From: Lachnospiraceae bacterium
Lineage (GTDB): Bacteria > Bacillota > Clostridia > Lachnospirales > Lachnospiraceae
Direction of reading: 5' to 3'
Assembly: GCA_017449765.1 (NCBI GenBank)
Contig: JAFTFE010000004.1
Coordinates: 1 to 36,635, forward strand
Length of the DNA stretch: 36,635 nt
The number at the start of each line of letters is the position of its first letter. The stretch's first letter is position 1. The position numbers and the translations under genes were made by a program. The notes under the pieces are model-generated. The model had not been told where the DNA came from and did not search any database. It was given only the letters and a program-made list of their open reading frames with translations. This document shows, one piece after another, positions 23,650 to 32,472 of the stretch.

Positions 23650-25245
23650 TCAATCCCCGTTTCTCTTTTTAAATCTTATCCTACTGTCTTTTCTTGTCCA
23701 TAAAGGTCTTTCTTTCATAATTTTAATAGGTGCCCGGAGTATATAATCCTGATTATGTTTAATCATTCTTTCCCTGATGTTTCCATCGTCATCATCAACG
23801 CATTCTCCGCATACCGACGGAAGCATATATGGTATTCCGAAGCTATTTAACTCAGACAGGTGGATGGCAATTATCAATAACCCCAAAACAAATCCATACA
23901 GACCGGCTATAGCTGAGGTGAAAATAATAAAAAATTTGAGAAGTCTGAACACAGATGCAAATTCTTCATTCGGAATAGCAAAGGAAGCAATAGCAGTAAG
24001 TGCAACAACTATCACAACTATTGTACTTACTATCCCTGCCTCAACTGCAGACTGTCCAACTATAAGTCCACCAACCACACCGATCGTATTTCCCAATGGT
24101 CCGGGCAGCCTTATTCCCGCCTCTCTCAAAAGTTCAAATAAAAATTCCATAATCAGTATTTCCACAACTATAGGAAAAGTAACCATAGATCTTGCTGAGG
24201 CTATGGCATATAAAAGTCTCGTCGGAAGCATATCACTGTGATATATGGTTATCGCAATATAAAAACCCGGCAAAGTAATGGCGATGAATGCCGCAATATA
24301 TCTTATAAGTCTTGCAAAGGTTCCGACTGCCCACCTGCTGTAATAATCATCAGAGGCCTGAAGCAGCATATTAAAATTACACGGTGCCATAATAACTTCA
24401 GGTGAATTATCAAATACAATGGCAGCTCTTCCTTCTACTATACCCGCTGCCACCTTATCAGGTCTTGTCGTACTCTGAAATATAGGAAACGGAGAATACC
24501 ATCTTTCCTCCAATAAATGCTCTGCCATACCACTGTCAAAGATTGCATCTATATCGTATTTATTGAGTTTTTCCCTAATGTTATCTATAAGCTTAGGCTC
24601 AGCAAGATCCTCCATATACATAATCGCATAATCTGTCTTTGATCTTAGGCCCAAAGTTCCCTGCTCAACCTTAAGTTTTGCATCTCTTATACGCCTTCTG
24701 ATAAGTGCAGTGCTCTGTCTGAATCCTTCGTTAAAGCTGTCTTTAGGACCTCTAATCCCGGCCTCTGTCTCATTTTCACTTATGCTTCTTAAAGGAAATT
24801 TTTTGGAAGATATAATCATAGTTTTATTAAAGCCGTCTACAAATAACGCTGTATCACCTTTAAGTATTGCCTCCACCGTCTTATCAAAAGACATTTCTTC
24901 CTTTATATCTACAGTCTGAGTCTCTACATATAACAGTCTGTCCCACAACTGTTCCTTCCTGTCACCGTCATAAGAAATATGAGGTTTACCGGACTGAAAT
25001 CCACTCTGACACCATTCATATGAAAGAGGTTTAATAATAGTCTGCTCAATCATCGAATTATCCGCTATACCATCTATATAGACAAGATGGATTTTCACGG
25101 TTTCACCATCTACTGCTATAAAGAAGGACTTCTGAACCACGTCATCGCAATTATTGAAAAGCTTATTTAAAACATCAATATTTGCATCTATCCGGGAGCT
25201 TAAAAAAATAGTAAGTTCATTTCTGTCATTAAACCATTCCTGCAT
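23650..25245 (-). CDS. Spore germination protein GerA (A subunit of a germinant receptor)
   Basis: A 531-residue inner spore membrane protein of the GerA family. An N-terminal cytoplasmic domain (about 1-290), with IFLSSRIDANIDVLNKLF and FIAVDGETVKIHLVYIDGI, is followed by about five membrane segments. Family signatures include EGRAAIVFDNSPEVIMAP, RLPGPLGNTIGVVGGLIVGQSAVEAGIVS and a hydrophilic C-terminal tail ending RIRFKKRNGD. It forms the receptor with a permease (B) and lipoprotein (C); here those follow as a single fused gene. GGTGGAGGCAAT precedes ATG. Two terminators upstream isolate it from the regulator gene. The nutrient it responds to is not readable. Confidence 0.96.
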   Translation of the reverse strand: MQEWFNDRNELTIFLSSRIDANIDVLNKLFNNCDDVVQKSFFIAVDGETVKIHLVYIDGIADNSMIEQTIIKPLSYEWCQSGFQSGKPHISYDGDRKEQLWDRLLYVETQTVDIKEEMSFDKTVEAILKGDTALFVDGFNKTMIISSKKFPLRSISENETEAGIRGPKDSFNEGFRQSTALIRRRIRDAKLKVEQGTLGLRSKTDYAIMYMEDLAEPKLIDNIREKLNKYDIDAIFDSGMAEHLLEERWYSPFPIFQSTTRPDKVAAGIVEGRAAIVFDNSPEVIMAPCNFNMLLQASDDYYSRWAVGTFARLIRYIAAFIAITLPGFYIAITIYHSDMLPTRLLYAIASARSMVTFPIVVEILIMEFLFELLREAGIRLPGPLGNTIGVVGGLIVGQSAVEAGIVSTIVVIVVALTAIASFAIPNEEFASVFRLLKFFIIFTSAIAGLYGFVLGLLIIAIHLSELNSFGIPYMLPSVCGECVDDDDGNIRERMIKHNQDYILRAPIKIMKERPLWTRKDSRIRFKKRNGD

Positions 25246-25275
25246 ATTGCCTCCACCACGCGCCTTACGTGCATC

Positions 25276-25295
25276 AAAAAAGAGCCCAAAGGCTC
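25276..25295 (-). terminator. Strong intrinsic terminator
   Basis: On the minus strand GAGCC-TTTG-GGCTC followed by TTTTTT, a clean 5-bp GC-rich stem with U run. It lies between the FadR-type regulator and gerA and ends the ispE-regulator transcript. Confidence 0.75.
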
Positions 25296-25306
25296 ATTTA
25301 ATGAAT

Positions 25307-25339
25307 AAAACCCTGTACTTTTATTTTGTACAGGGTTTT
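25307..25339 (-). terminator. Second intrinsic terminator after the GntR/FadR gene
   Basis: A perfect 12-bp stem: AAAACCCTGTAC (25307-25318) and GTACAGGGTTTT (25328-25339) with a 9-base loop. The A/T ends make it work in both directions. It starts 6 bases from the stop of the regulator gene and is followed by the terminator at 25276. Confidence 0.8.
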
Positions 25340-25344
25340 GTTAA

Positions 25345-26013
25345 TTATTCTGCATTTGTTACATTTTTTATTACAATCTGTTCCTGATTATATATATGTT
25401 CATTCATAATCTTTACGGCAGTTTCGGTATCGCCCTTAAGAATTGCCATAGTGATAAGATCATGTTCACGAATTAGATTATCATGGTAGGAAAAATCCTT
25501 AACATATTCCACTCTGTATCTGTAAACCTGCTCACGAAGATTTTGCGTTATATTAATAAGTTTGTCATTCTTCGTCGCCTTATATATTACATTATGAAAC
25601 GCCTCATCACCCTGTACTATCGCAGGGACTAATTTTGAATTAATTGCCTCTCTGAATTTTATACATGAAGCCTTAAGTTCTTCCTTGCCCTCATCATCTA
25701 TTCTCTCACAGGCAAGCTTTACTGATAAGGTTTCAAGTGCAAGCCTGACTTCCAAAGCATCTTTCAAGTCCTTAACCGTTATCTTCGCAACCTCTGCTCC
25801 CCTTCTCGGAACCATAACCACCAGTCCCTCAAGTTCAAGCATACGTATAGCTTCTCTTACGGGAGTACGGCTTACGCCTAATTTATTGGCCAAAGTAACC
25901 TCCATCAGTCGTTCTCCGGGCTGGAATTCTCCCTCTATAATTGCCTTTCTCAAGGTATTGAACACAACCTCTCGAAGCGGCAGATAATCGTCTAATTCTA
26001 AACTAAGCTTCAT
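25345..26013 (-). CDS. GntR-family regulator, FadR subfamily (FCD domain)
   Basis: A 222-residue regulator. The N-terminal winged HTH has LREVVFNTLRKAIIEGEFQPGERL and LANKLGVSRTPVREAIRMLELEGLV. The C-terminal helical FCD ligand domain begins near DLKDALEVRLALE. FCD regulators usually sense organic acids or sugar acids and often bind a metal through Asp/His residues, which I see as HNVIYKAT and REHDLI. The target genes are unknown. It follows ispE by 17 bases in the same direction, and gerA is downstream behind terminators. A modest ribosome site (GGAGATTGAT) precedes ATG. Confidence 0.94.
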   Translation of the reverse strand: MKLSLELDDYLPLREVVFNTLRKAIIEGEFQPGERLMEVTLANKLGVSRTPVREAIRMLELEGLVVMVPRRGAEVAKITVKDLKDALEVRLALETLSVKLACERIDDEGKEELKASCIKFREAINSKLVPAIVQGDEAFHNVIYKATKNDKLINITQNLREQVYRYRVEYVKDFSYHDNLIREHDLITMAILKGDTETAVKIMNEHIYNQEQIVIKNVTNAE

Positions 26014-26030
26014 ATATCAATCTCCATTCT

Positions 26031-26912
26031 CTATACCGGTTTAGTAATATATACCTCTTGTGTATAACCCTTTTTTAATATATATGCTTTGGCAGCCTTT
26101 GCTTCTTCCTCGTCATTATATAAACCGAATACCGTAGGACCGCTTCCACTCATTATGGCATTTAATGCACCCATACTTATCATAATTTTTTTGATATCGT
26201 AAATCTCAGGATGAAGCTCTACTGTCACCGTCTCCAAAACATTCTCCATTCTGTCAGCCACACCTTTTAAATCGCCTTCTTTGAGCGCCTCTATCATTCC
26301 GTCCACATCCGGGTGTGAGGATAATTCATCACATTTTAATTTGCTGTATACCATACCCGTACTAACGCTTACAGGAGGCTTTGCAACCAAGATATGGCAA
26401 TCAGGGAGAACATTTACTGTAGTCAGCACCTCTCCGATTCCTTCCGACAGAGCAGTCTTAGCCAAAATACAGTAAGGTACATCCGCACCAAGTTTAACGC
26501 CTATATCCATCATTTCTTTAAGTGAAAGCTTAAGACCACACAGTTCATTAACCGCCTTAATGCTTGCAGCGCAATCCGTACTTCCGCCCGCCATACCTGC
26601 CTCCACCGGAATATTTTTTTTGAGTTCAACAGACATAGTACCACATATATTATACTGCTCAAACATATATTTTATTGCCTTATATATAAGATTTCTCTCA
26701 TCTGTCGGTATCTTATCGCTGTCAGTCGTTATATTTATTATATAACCATTCATATTATCTGTTTTTTCATTTTCATAATGAAAAGTCAAATCATCGAAAA
26801 GTCCTATATTCTGCATAATCATCTTAACAAAATGATATCCATCCTCACGCTCACCCAGCACATCAAGCGCAAGATTAACCTTTGCATATGCCTTTAGCCT
26901 TAGTTCTTTCAA
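26031..26912 (-). CDS. ispE: 4-diphosphocytidyl-2-C-methyl-D-erythritol kinase
   Basis: A GHMP kinase of the non-mevalonate isoprenoid pathway, about 293 residues. It contains LKAYAKVNLALDVLGEREDGYH at the start, PVEAGMAGGSTDCAASIKAVNEL as the ATP-binding glycine-rich loop, LGADVPYC, and ALNAIMSGSGPTVFGLY near the C-terminus. The start is uncertain. GAGGGC sits 8-9 bases before TTG at 26912, giving MKELRLKAYAKVN. A GTG at 26927 sits just at that ribosome site, and the longer MRAKLL form is less likely. It leads the short operon with the FadR-type regulator. The upstream A/T-rich region holds TACAAT and TATATA candidates for -10, but no clear promoter. Confidence 0.95.
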   Translation of the reverse strand: MKELRLKAYAKVNLALDVLGEREDGYHFVKMIMQNIGLFDDLTFHYENEKTDNMNGYIINITTDSDKIPTDERNLIYKAIKYMFEQYNICGTMSVELKKNIPVEAGMAGGSTDCAASIKAVNELCGLKLSLKEMMDIGVKLGADVPYCILAKTALSEGIGEVLTTVNVLPDCHILVAKPPVSVSTGMVYSKLKCDELSSHPDVDGMIEALKEGDLKGVADRMENVLETVTVELHPEIYDIKKIMISMGALNAIMSGSGPTVFGLYNDEEEAKAAKAYILKKGYTQEVYITKPV

Positions 26913-27135
26913 CAGTTTTGCCCTCACTTTAAAATAGATATATAAATTGTATCAAAATAAATATAATAATTAAAGATTTTTTTCAAAAATAATATTGATT
27001 TTATCTGTAAAAAATCCGATAATATATATGAAAGCGTAGATTGTCTCCTCGCACGGCAATATATGTTTTCAAAAAAGCCTTAATAAATTTCTTAATTCGG
27101 CGAATAGTTTTAAGCAATTTCTTAAGGTACATAAC

Positions 27136-27165
27136 AAAAGGGTGTCGAAGAAACGACACCCTTTT
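27136..27165 (-). terminator. Bidirectional terminator after the LCP gene
   Basis: AAAAGGGTGTCG (27136-27147) pairs perfectly with CGACACCCTTTT (27154-27165) around AAGAAA. It starts 31 bases after the stop of the LCP gene. In the 283-base gap between ispE and the LCP gene (26913-27195) I see nothing else certain. There is an imperfect repeat of AATTTCTTAA at about 27087 and 27117, and no supported small gene. Confidence 0.85.
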
Positions 27166-27195
27166 ATAATTTACTTTTTCAACTTTTTGTTATTA

Positions 27196-28695
27196 CTATT
27201 CTACAGGATCTTCTTCAATAACCACAATTCTGCCTGAATATATATCCTCAAGATATTGTTTTGCCTTATTCACAGAATTCTCATCCGGTACCATTACATA
27301 TACCTGTGCGCTTCCCGTAGAATAAGTCGTTGAATTAGAATCCGAACCTGTAACACTGTATTTTAATATCTCCCATTTCGGACCATCAGTCAGTTGATAC
27401 TTAACCAGCTCTGCAATCTCATCATAAGACATACTTGTTACTACACTGTCAGAGATTCTTTCCATAACATTAGTATAATTCTTAAGCATCTCTGTACTTA
27501 TCGCTTTATTAATCATACCTTCGATAACAGCCATCTGATTTTTTCCGCGCTGTCTGTCTCCATCTACAAATGCGTGTCTTTCTCTGGCAAAAAGAAGTGC
27601 CTGCTCACCATTTAAATCATTGTAACCCTGGTTAAAATGATATGACATATTAACAACGTCGCTGTCGTATCCGACAAAATCATATTCTGAATAAACGGTT
27701 ATGCCACCCAGCTCATCTATTATATCCATAAATCCATCGAAGTTTATTCTTACATAATTATCTATATTAACATTATATAACATCTCCAATGTATCTATAG
27801 TGACATCCACACCATATGCACCTGAATGAGCCAGCTTATCAGGTATGCCGCCGGATATGGAAAGCGGAACATAATAATCTCTCGGTGTATTAATCATCAG
27901 AATCTGATGAGTGTTCATATTAACAGTCAAAATAATATTCGTATCACTGTTACTGTTTGCAATAGTTGTACCTCTTGTATCCACACCATTTAAAAGAACT
28001 GTAAATACACCCTCTCTGTCAGACAGATAATCTGCAGGAATATTGTCATCGGTTGATATGGTGCTCTCATAATCCATATTAAAAATTACTTTTGTCTTAT
28101 CTTTGAAATCACCATACTCTTCATCATCGGATACAAAACCCAAATATGCATAATTCAATATTATAGCCTGTGAGGTTCCGTCATAAAGTCCCTGCATAAG
28201 ATCCTTTACCGAATCATACTCTGTAGTGGATATACTTTGCCCAACCTCACTTTCAATATCTATTATAATATTGTTTGTATTCTCCCTGTCAAGCGTACTC
28301 AAGATACCGAAATTATACCCTTTTGCATCATTTATATTCTGTGCCGGATCGTCAATTAATACATAGACATCTACATTATCTATCTTCGTATCAACACCGG
28401 ACATATCATTCAGCTTCTTATAAGTATAATCAATATAAAAACATGCTATAACAAGAACCGCACTTATCAAAATAGAAATAAACTTTCCTATTATACCCGG
28501 TATAATCCATCTCTGCATCAGCGTAAGAATTACGACAAGTATTATCAGTAATACTATGGTAACAGTAAGAAAAGATGTCGGCAGCACTTTCAGCCTTATA
28601 ACATACAAACTTGTAAGAACGCTTATAACCAACTGAATACCACATATTATATAACCTATTATTTTCAAAATCTTCTGTAATTTTTTCTGTTCCAT
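27196..28695 (-). CDS. LytR-CpsA-Psr (LCP) family wall glycopolymer ligase
   Basis: A 499-residue membrane-anchored enzyme. Several N-terminal hydrophobic segments (about 8-100) are followed by an extracellular region. The LCP domain starts near residue 220: FTVLLNGVDTRG, SDTNIILTVN, ILMINTPRDYYV, VDVTIDTLEMLYNV, and INFDGFMDIIDELGGI. LCP enzymes move polymers such as teichoic acids from lipid carriers to peptidoglycan. The Arg and Asp residues that bind the pyrophosphate are in DTRG, SDTN and TPRD, so it is likely active. A C-terminal tail of about 60 residues is Ser/Thr-rich. An intermediate region of 100-220 resembles another alpha/beta domain sometimes found before LCP. GGAGATATGTT precedes ATG. 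Confidence 0.93.
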   Translation of the reverse strand: MEQKKLQKILKIIGYIICGIQLVISVLTSLYVIRLKVLPTSFLTVTIVLLIILVVILTLMQRWIIPGIIGKFISILISAVLVIACFYIDYTYKKLNDMSGVDTKIDNVDVYVLIDDPAQNINDAKGYNFGILSTLDRENTNNIIIDIESEVGQSISTTEYDSVKDLMQGLYDGTSQAIILNYAYLGFVSDDEEYGDFKDKTKVIFNMDYESTISTDDNIPADYLSDREGVFTVLLNGVDTRGTTIANSNSDTNIILTVNMNTHQILMINTPRDYYVPLSISGGIPDKLAHSGAYGVDVTIDTLEMLYNVNIDNYVRINFDGFMDIIDELGGITVYSEYDFVGYDSDVVNMSYHFNQGYNDLNGEQALLFARERHAFVDGDRQRGKNQMAVIEGMINKAISTEMLKNYTNVMERISDSVVTSMSYDEIAELVKYQLTDGPKWEILKYSVTGSDSNSTTYSTGSAQVYVMVPDENSVNKAKQYLEDIYSGRIVVIEEDPVE

Positions 28696-28809
28696 AACAT
28701 ATCTCCAATATTTTTATTCTAAAGCATAATATGTTCATTTTATATGGAAACTATTTAAAAGTAAAGTTTATTTGTTAAATTTTAAAAAAAAATTACATTT
28801 TCCGATGTT

Positions 28810-30363
28810 TTACGACTTAACCACAATCAGCCTGTCACCCTCATTAATATCATCATTTTCAAGATTATTCACACTTCTTATAGCTTCTGTCGTGGCATAG
28901 TATTTTCTTGCTATAGACCAGATTGTATCCCCCTTTTTAACTATATATCCTGCTATACCCGGCATAGCAGCCTTTCTCTCATAATCTATCGGAGATATAG
29001 TCATATCGGTAATTACATCCATATTATTGCTGCAAAATACCATTATCTGTAAGCCAACCTGAACCTTAATCTCTATCTCCTGACTATTGATAAGGGTTGC
29101 ACTAAGCTGCGTAATTGAAGGGATAACCTTGACATTATAATCATCCTCAAGATTAATAGTATCCACCGTATGTTCAAACGGTATATCAACTTCTATACAA
29201 TCCATCGGGTCATCATCCGATGATATAAATAATACATAAGTCTTTATAATCCCCTCAACATTTACCTGATTATCTCCAAAGCTTACATCATCTAAAAATA
29301 CATCTCCGTAAATGTGACATATCTGAAGTACCTTCTTATCATCCGATTCCAGCTTATGTCTGTGTGCTACATTTACCAAAGCTGTGTTCTTCATAAGAAG
29401 ATTTTCATAGATAAGGCTCTCTGTCTCAGGAGCAATCTCAACCTGAGGTGAATACATATCACTCAGCAATCTTATCTCTTCATCCTCATACAGTTTGATG
29501 TTCATATCTGCATTATAATCCACAGCTATTATCCTATCCTCGCCGTCTGCATCAGGCTTTACGCTCATATCCCCCTTACCTATGGCAACATCTGCCTCCA
29601 CAATCATATCCTCCGACGCTCCGAAACACTCTATCTCCTTGACTATACTTCTTACGGAAAATATGTACTGTGCCGGCATATGTTCATCATTGCTTTTATA
29701 TATAACAAATATTTCGACCTCTCCACGAACCTCTAATTTATCTTCCATACTCTTAGCTTCAATATTTCTTAGTGCAATGTCAGACCACAGAATTCCGTTT
29801 ATGTTGGGTTTATTCTGTGCCAGTTCCATCTCCTCTTTGATTTTGAATACATCTCTTTTTATAATCCTGGTATTGGTTATATCTGCCTTTGTGTATCGAC
29901 ATTCTATGCCATTTCCATTTTCTAAATCTATGGCACAGTTTACATCTACATTATCATATACATTTACATGATTACTTATTAGTCCTCTGACCTCAAGTTT
30001 TCTTGAATTAATTATGCTTGCCGACAGATCTTCAAGTATGCATCTTGCTTCTACACGGCTGCCCCTGTTCACACCATCTATACTGATATTATCTTCAAAC
30101 GGTATCTCGTTTTGATATACCTCCAAATCACTTGCTTCTTCATCTGCTGTCTTATATAGGATTTTAAAATAAACAGTACCTACGACCTTGACTTTGCCCT
30201 CCTCCGCAGAAACCTCCTCGACTACTATATTACCATTCTGGGCAATTATCTTCTCAACGTCCTTTTTACTGTCCGGTATGTTGAAATCATCATCTATGGT
30301 AAGCTGCGAAACCTTCGATTCCTTTAGTACGCTGGTATGTATATCTTTTTTACTGAAATCCAT
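28810..30363 (-). CDS. sipL: SipL-like spore coat/spore morphogenesis protein (SPOCS repeats and LysM)
   Basis: A 517-residue protein with three SPOCS/DUF3794 repeats (about 10-150, 160-290 and 310-440), with segments such as VGTVYFKILYKTADEE and VRGLISNHVNVYDNVD. A C-terminal LysM follows (YIVKKGDTIWSIARKYYATT to LIVVKS). In Clostridioides difficile, SipL (functional analogue of SpoVID) tethers SpoIVA and the coat to the forespore through LysM. The architecture matches, so I call it SipL-like. It begins after GGAGGCATT. The gap 30364-30441 contains TATAAT-like words, but no clear mother-cell sigma promoter. It lies upstream of the LCP gene but is separated from it by 114 bases. Confidence 0.9.
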   Translation of the reverse strand: MDFSKKDIHTSVLKESKVSQLTIDDDFNIPDSKKDVEKIIAQNGNIVVEEVSAEEGKVKVVGTVYFKILYKTADEEASDLEVYQNEIPFEDNISIDGVNRGSRVEARCILEDLSASIINSRKLEVRGLISNHVNVYDNVDVNCAIDLENGNGIECRYTKADITNTRIIKRDVFKIKEEMELAQNKPNINGILWSDIALRNIEAKSMEDKLEVRGEVEIFVIYKSNDEHMPAQYIFSVRSIVKEIECFGASEDMIVEADVAIGKGDMSVKPDADGEDRIIAVDYNADMNIKLYEDEEIRLLSDMYSPQVEIAPETESLIYENLLMKNTALVNVAHRHKLESDDKKVLQICHIYGDVFLDDVSFGDNQVNVEGIIKTYVLFISSDDDPMDCIEVDIPFEHTVDTINLEDDYNVKVIPSITQLSATLINSQEIEIKVQVGLQIMVFCSNNMDVITDMTISPIDYERKAAMPGIAGYIVKKGDTIWSIARKYYATTEAIRSVNNLENDDINEGDRLIVVKS

Positions 30364-30441
30364 AATGCCTCCATATACTTATAAAATTTCCGATTATAAT
30401 ACGATTATATTCGGAAAGCATATAAAATATACCAATCTGTA

Positions 30442-30909
30442 CTAATCAACATCGAATACAATCGGGAGCTCACTCTTCTCACATTTAATTACAATATACG
30501 GATACATTGATGCTTCTCCTGACACCCTTGCATCTGATGCCGTAGCATCACCTTGATTGCCAAGTTCCTCCTCTGTAAATAAATTCGTCACGACAAAGAT
30601 TGAGTTACTCGTCTTGAATAAATCCTCTACAGTGACACTTAAATTCTGCCTGTTATGCTCACCATATCCTATGGCTATGTACATAGCATCGTTATTTACA
30701 TAGCTTAACTTAAACCTGCCGGCCTTCTTCTCCTCTATTATATCCTTAAGTTCCTTTGGTATCTCAGTCTCGGCACATACAGAATATTCGACTTCTTCCT
30801 TCTCACTGTTTTTCTTACGAAAATCACAACCCACCGTCAAAAGGCAAAGAAAGAGCGCAAATGCTAATAAAAAAACACTGCGCCCTGTTTTAAACATGCT
30901 CTTTTTCAT
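30442..30909 (-). CDS. Small lipoprotein with PrcB C-terminal-like domain
   Basis: A 155-residue exported protein. The signal (MKKSMFKTGRSVFLLAFALFLCLLTVG) ends at a lipobox LTVGC, so Cys28 would carry lipid. The mature part PKELKDIIEEKKAGRFKLSYVNNDAMYIAIGYGEH resembles the PrcB C-terminal (protease complex) domain, seen in many Clostridia lipoproteins of unknown role. A tail GDATASDARVSGEASMYPYIVIKCEKSELPIVF closes the protein. GGGAAGTATGAT before ATG is a fair site. It is on the minus strand 78 bases upstream of sipL, possibly co-transcribed. The match to PrcB is by pattern only. Confidence 0.75.
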   Translation of the reverse strand: MKKSMFKTGRSVFLLAFALFLCLLTVGCDFRKKNSEKEEVEYSVCAETEIPKELKDIIEEKKAGRFKLSYVNNDAMYIAIGYGEHNRQNLSVTVEDLFKTSNSIFVVTNLFTEEELGNQGDATASDARVSGEASMYPYIVIKCEKSELPIVFDVD

Positions 30910-30977
30910 ATCATACTTCCCAAATTTTATTTACTACATAATATGAGACAAAAAGCCGTAATATTCTATTCATTAAA

Positions 30978-31316
30978 TTATTGTTCGGAATTGTCCTTCT
31001 TTTTTTCAACAATTATTTCTATTACCTCGGAATATGCTGCAAAGAGTACACCTGCAACCGGCCAGACAATCCATGTTTTACCCCAGGCATTGGTAAGAAA
31101 ACTCCCCTTTATCAATGAACTCAAACGGTTCATTTATTGATTCTGTATAAATAAATATTGCGACTGCAGCTGCAAAATCTTATCAAGATTGGGAACAGAC
31201 TGGGCTGCCTCCCACTTTGACACTGCCTGGCGTGATACATCAAGCTTATCTGCCAACTCCTCCTGTGACCATCCGTTTTTCTTTCTTAATCTGATAATCT
31301 TATCTGCCATTATCAT
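30978..31316 (-). pseudogene. Broken XRE-family regulator (HTH and last membrane helix remain)
   Basis: The first frame gives MIMADKIIRLRKKNGWSQEELADKLDVSRQAVSKWEAAQSVPNLDKIL, a strong XRE HTH, and stops with TAA after QNQ at residue 60. The next codon in the same frame is ATG and continues MNRLSSLIKGSFLTNAWGKTWIVWPVAGVLFAAYSEVIEIIV to a stop at 30978. NAWGKTWIVWPVAGVLFAA is the usual C-terminal membrane helix of a family of full-length membrane-linked XRE regulators. The middle (about 100 residues or more) is missing, so this is probably a deletion remnant. AGGAGGGAGCTAATT is a good ribosome site, so a 60-residue HTH-only protein might still be made. Operator-like repeats sit upstream at 31401-31432. 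Confidence 0.75.
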
Positions 31317-31400
31317 AATTAGCTCCCTCCTTAATTATTAATCCGATGATTTGTCTCATCCTATGAGCTAATTTAATCATTTTTTTGGGTTACCTGCCAC

Positions 31401-31432
31401 CAACCGGCAGCTTGAAATATGTCAACCGGCAG
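31401..31432. promoter_or_regulatory. Two direct copies of CAACCGGCAG, 22 bp apart
   Basis: CAACCGGCAG at 31401-31410 and 31423-31432 in the gap between tyrA and the broken XRE regulator. The second copy extends to CAACCGGCAGTTG, an imperfect palindrome. The spacing is two helical turns, which suits two bound dimers on one face. It lies about 90-115 bases upstream of the XRE start, so self-control is plausible. No matching -10 was clear. Confidence 0.5.
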
Positions 31433-31463
31433 TTGCAAACCGCGTAAAACCGTGTTTTTATGC

Positions 31464-32300
31464 CTATATTCCGTCAATCTCTTCCTTGCATATTTTTCCG
31501 TCATGCAAAAGATTTCTTAACCTGTCAGCATCCTCTGCCTCTATGGCATCCCTGTACTCCGATATGGAATTGATAAAGCAGTTAAGCTCCGTAAGCAGGC
31601 TATCTTTATTCTCAAGAAAAAGCTCCGTCCACATATTTTCATTTAACCATGCGACTCTGGTTAAATCCTTGTAGCTTCCGGCAGAGAATCCGTCATGGTC
31701 TCTCGCCGTCGGACTTTTCACATAAGCATTTGACACTACATGAGCCATCTGTGAGGTAAAGGCTATCATAGAATCATGCCTCTTGGCATCGCAGACGGTA
31801 AATGTACCGAATTTTATAGGTGAAAGCAGCTGCTTTGCTCTTTCTATGGTTTTCTCATCACCAAGATCATGTGGTACAAGCACCATTGAGGCTCCGCTAT
31901 ACATATTTTTCATACTATAATCATATCCGGAGTAATGTCTTCCTGCCATAGGATGACCTCCCACAAAGGTAAATCCATATTCCTTTGCTACCGGAAAGCA
32001 TCTTTCGCACACATATCCCTTGACACCACAGCAGTCAATAACCATAGTATCCTTTGATATATATGGTGCCATTTTCTTAAGATATTCTACACTATCCTTT
32101 GGATACAATGCTATAAGAACCAGATCGCAGGAAACTATGTTGTTCCTGCCAAGCTCTCCGGATATCGTCTTTTCTTCATATGCTTTCTTCATAATTTCTT
32201 CATTTATATCAAAGCCAAGTACCTCATGGTCATCATGATTGCTGTATGCTTTTGCAAATGATCCGCCGATAAGACCTAAACCCACAATACCTACTACCAT
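31464..32300 (-). CDS. tyrA: Prephenate dehydrogenase
   Basis: A 278-residue enzyme of tyrosine synthesis that oxidises prephenate to 4-hydroxyphenylpyruvate with NAD(P). The Rossmann motif MVVGIVGLGLIGGSFAKAY opens the protein, then IDCCGVKG, FVGGHPMAGRHYSGYDY and the helical C-terminal domain with MAHVVSNAYVK and FSAGSYKDLTRVAWLNENMW. No ACT domain is seen, so feedback by tyrosine is not obvious. AAAGGAAG lies upstream of ATG at 32300. A TTG-initiated frame from 32321 would include that site and is rejected. A good promoter (32379-32407) precedes it. It is alone, away from other aromatic amino acid genes. Confidence 0.95.
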   Translation of the reverse strand: MVVGIVGLGLIGGSFAKAYSNHDDHEVLGFDINEEIMKKAYEEKTISGELGRNNIVSCDLVLIALYPKDSVEYLKKMAPYISKDTMVIDCCGVKGYVCERCFPVAKEYGFTFVGGHPMAGRHYSGYDYSMKNMYSGASMVLVPHDLGDEKTIERAKQLLSPIKFGTFTVCDAKRHDSMIAFTSQMAHVVSNAYVKSPTARDHDGFSAGSYKDLTRVAWLNENMWTELFLENKDSLLTELNCFINSISEYRDAIEAEDADRLRNLLHDGKICKEEIDGI

Positions 32301-32378
32301 TTTTTTCTTCCTTTCGAACAATTATTGTAAGCAAGTTGTACGTAATGACAGCTTTATATTTCTTTGTAATTCCTTATA

Positions 32379-32407
32379 ATGATAGTTTATTTATAACAAG
32401 TCGTCAA
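32379..32407 (-). promoter_or_regulatory. Predicted sigma-A promoter of tyrA
   Basis: On the minus strand TTGACG (32407-32402), 17 bases, then TATCAT (32384-32379). Each hexamer differs at one position from consensus. The leader to 32300 is about 72 bases. A plus-strand TATAAT at 32375-32380 overlaps it and faces the divergent ywmB-like gene, but it has no -35. Confidence 0.7.
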
Positions 32408-32472
32408 GAAGATGATTAGATTTTGTGTTAGGTGGCAAGAATTACTTTATAAATTTTTATGAGGTGATTTTT

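Noticed and set aside
25154-25387. Plus-strand frame across the double terminator
   Set aside because: It is the antisense of the gerA start and regulator end, interrupted by two clear terminators, with no start signal.
26913-27195. Small RNA or riboswitch in the ispE-LCP gap
   Set aside because: Apart from the terminator at 27136-27165, I saw no conserved riboswitch core or promoter-terminator pair strong enough to support an RNA gene.
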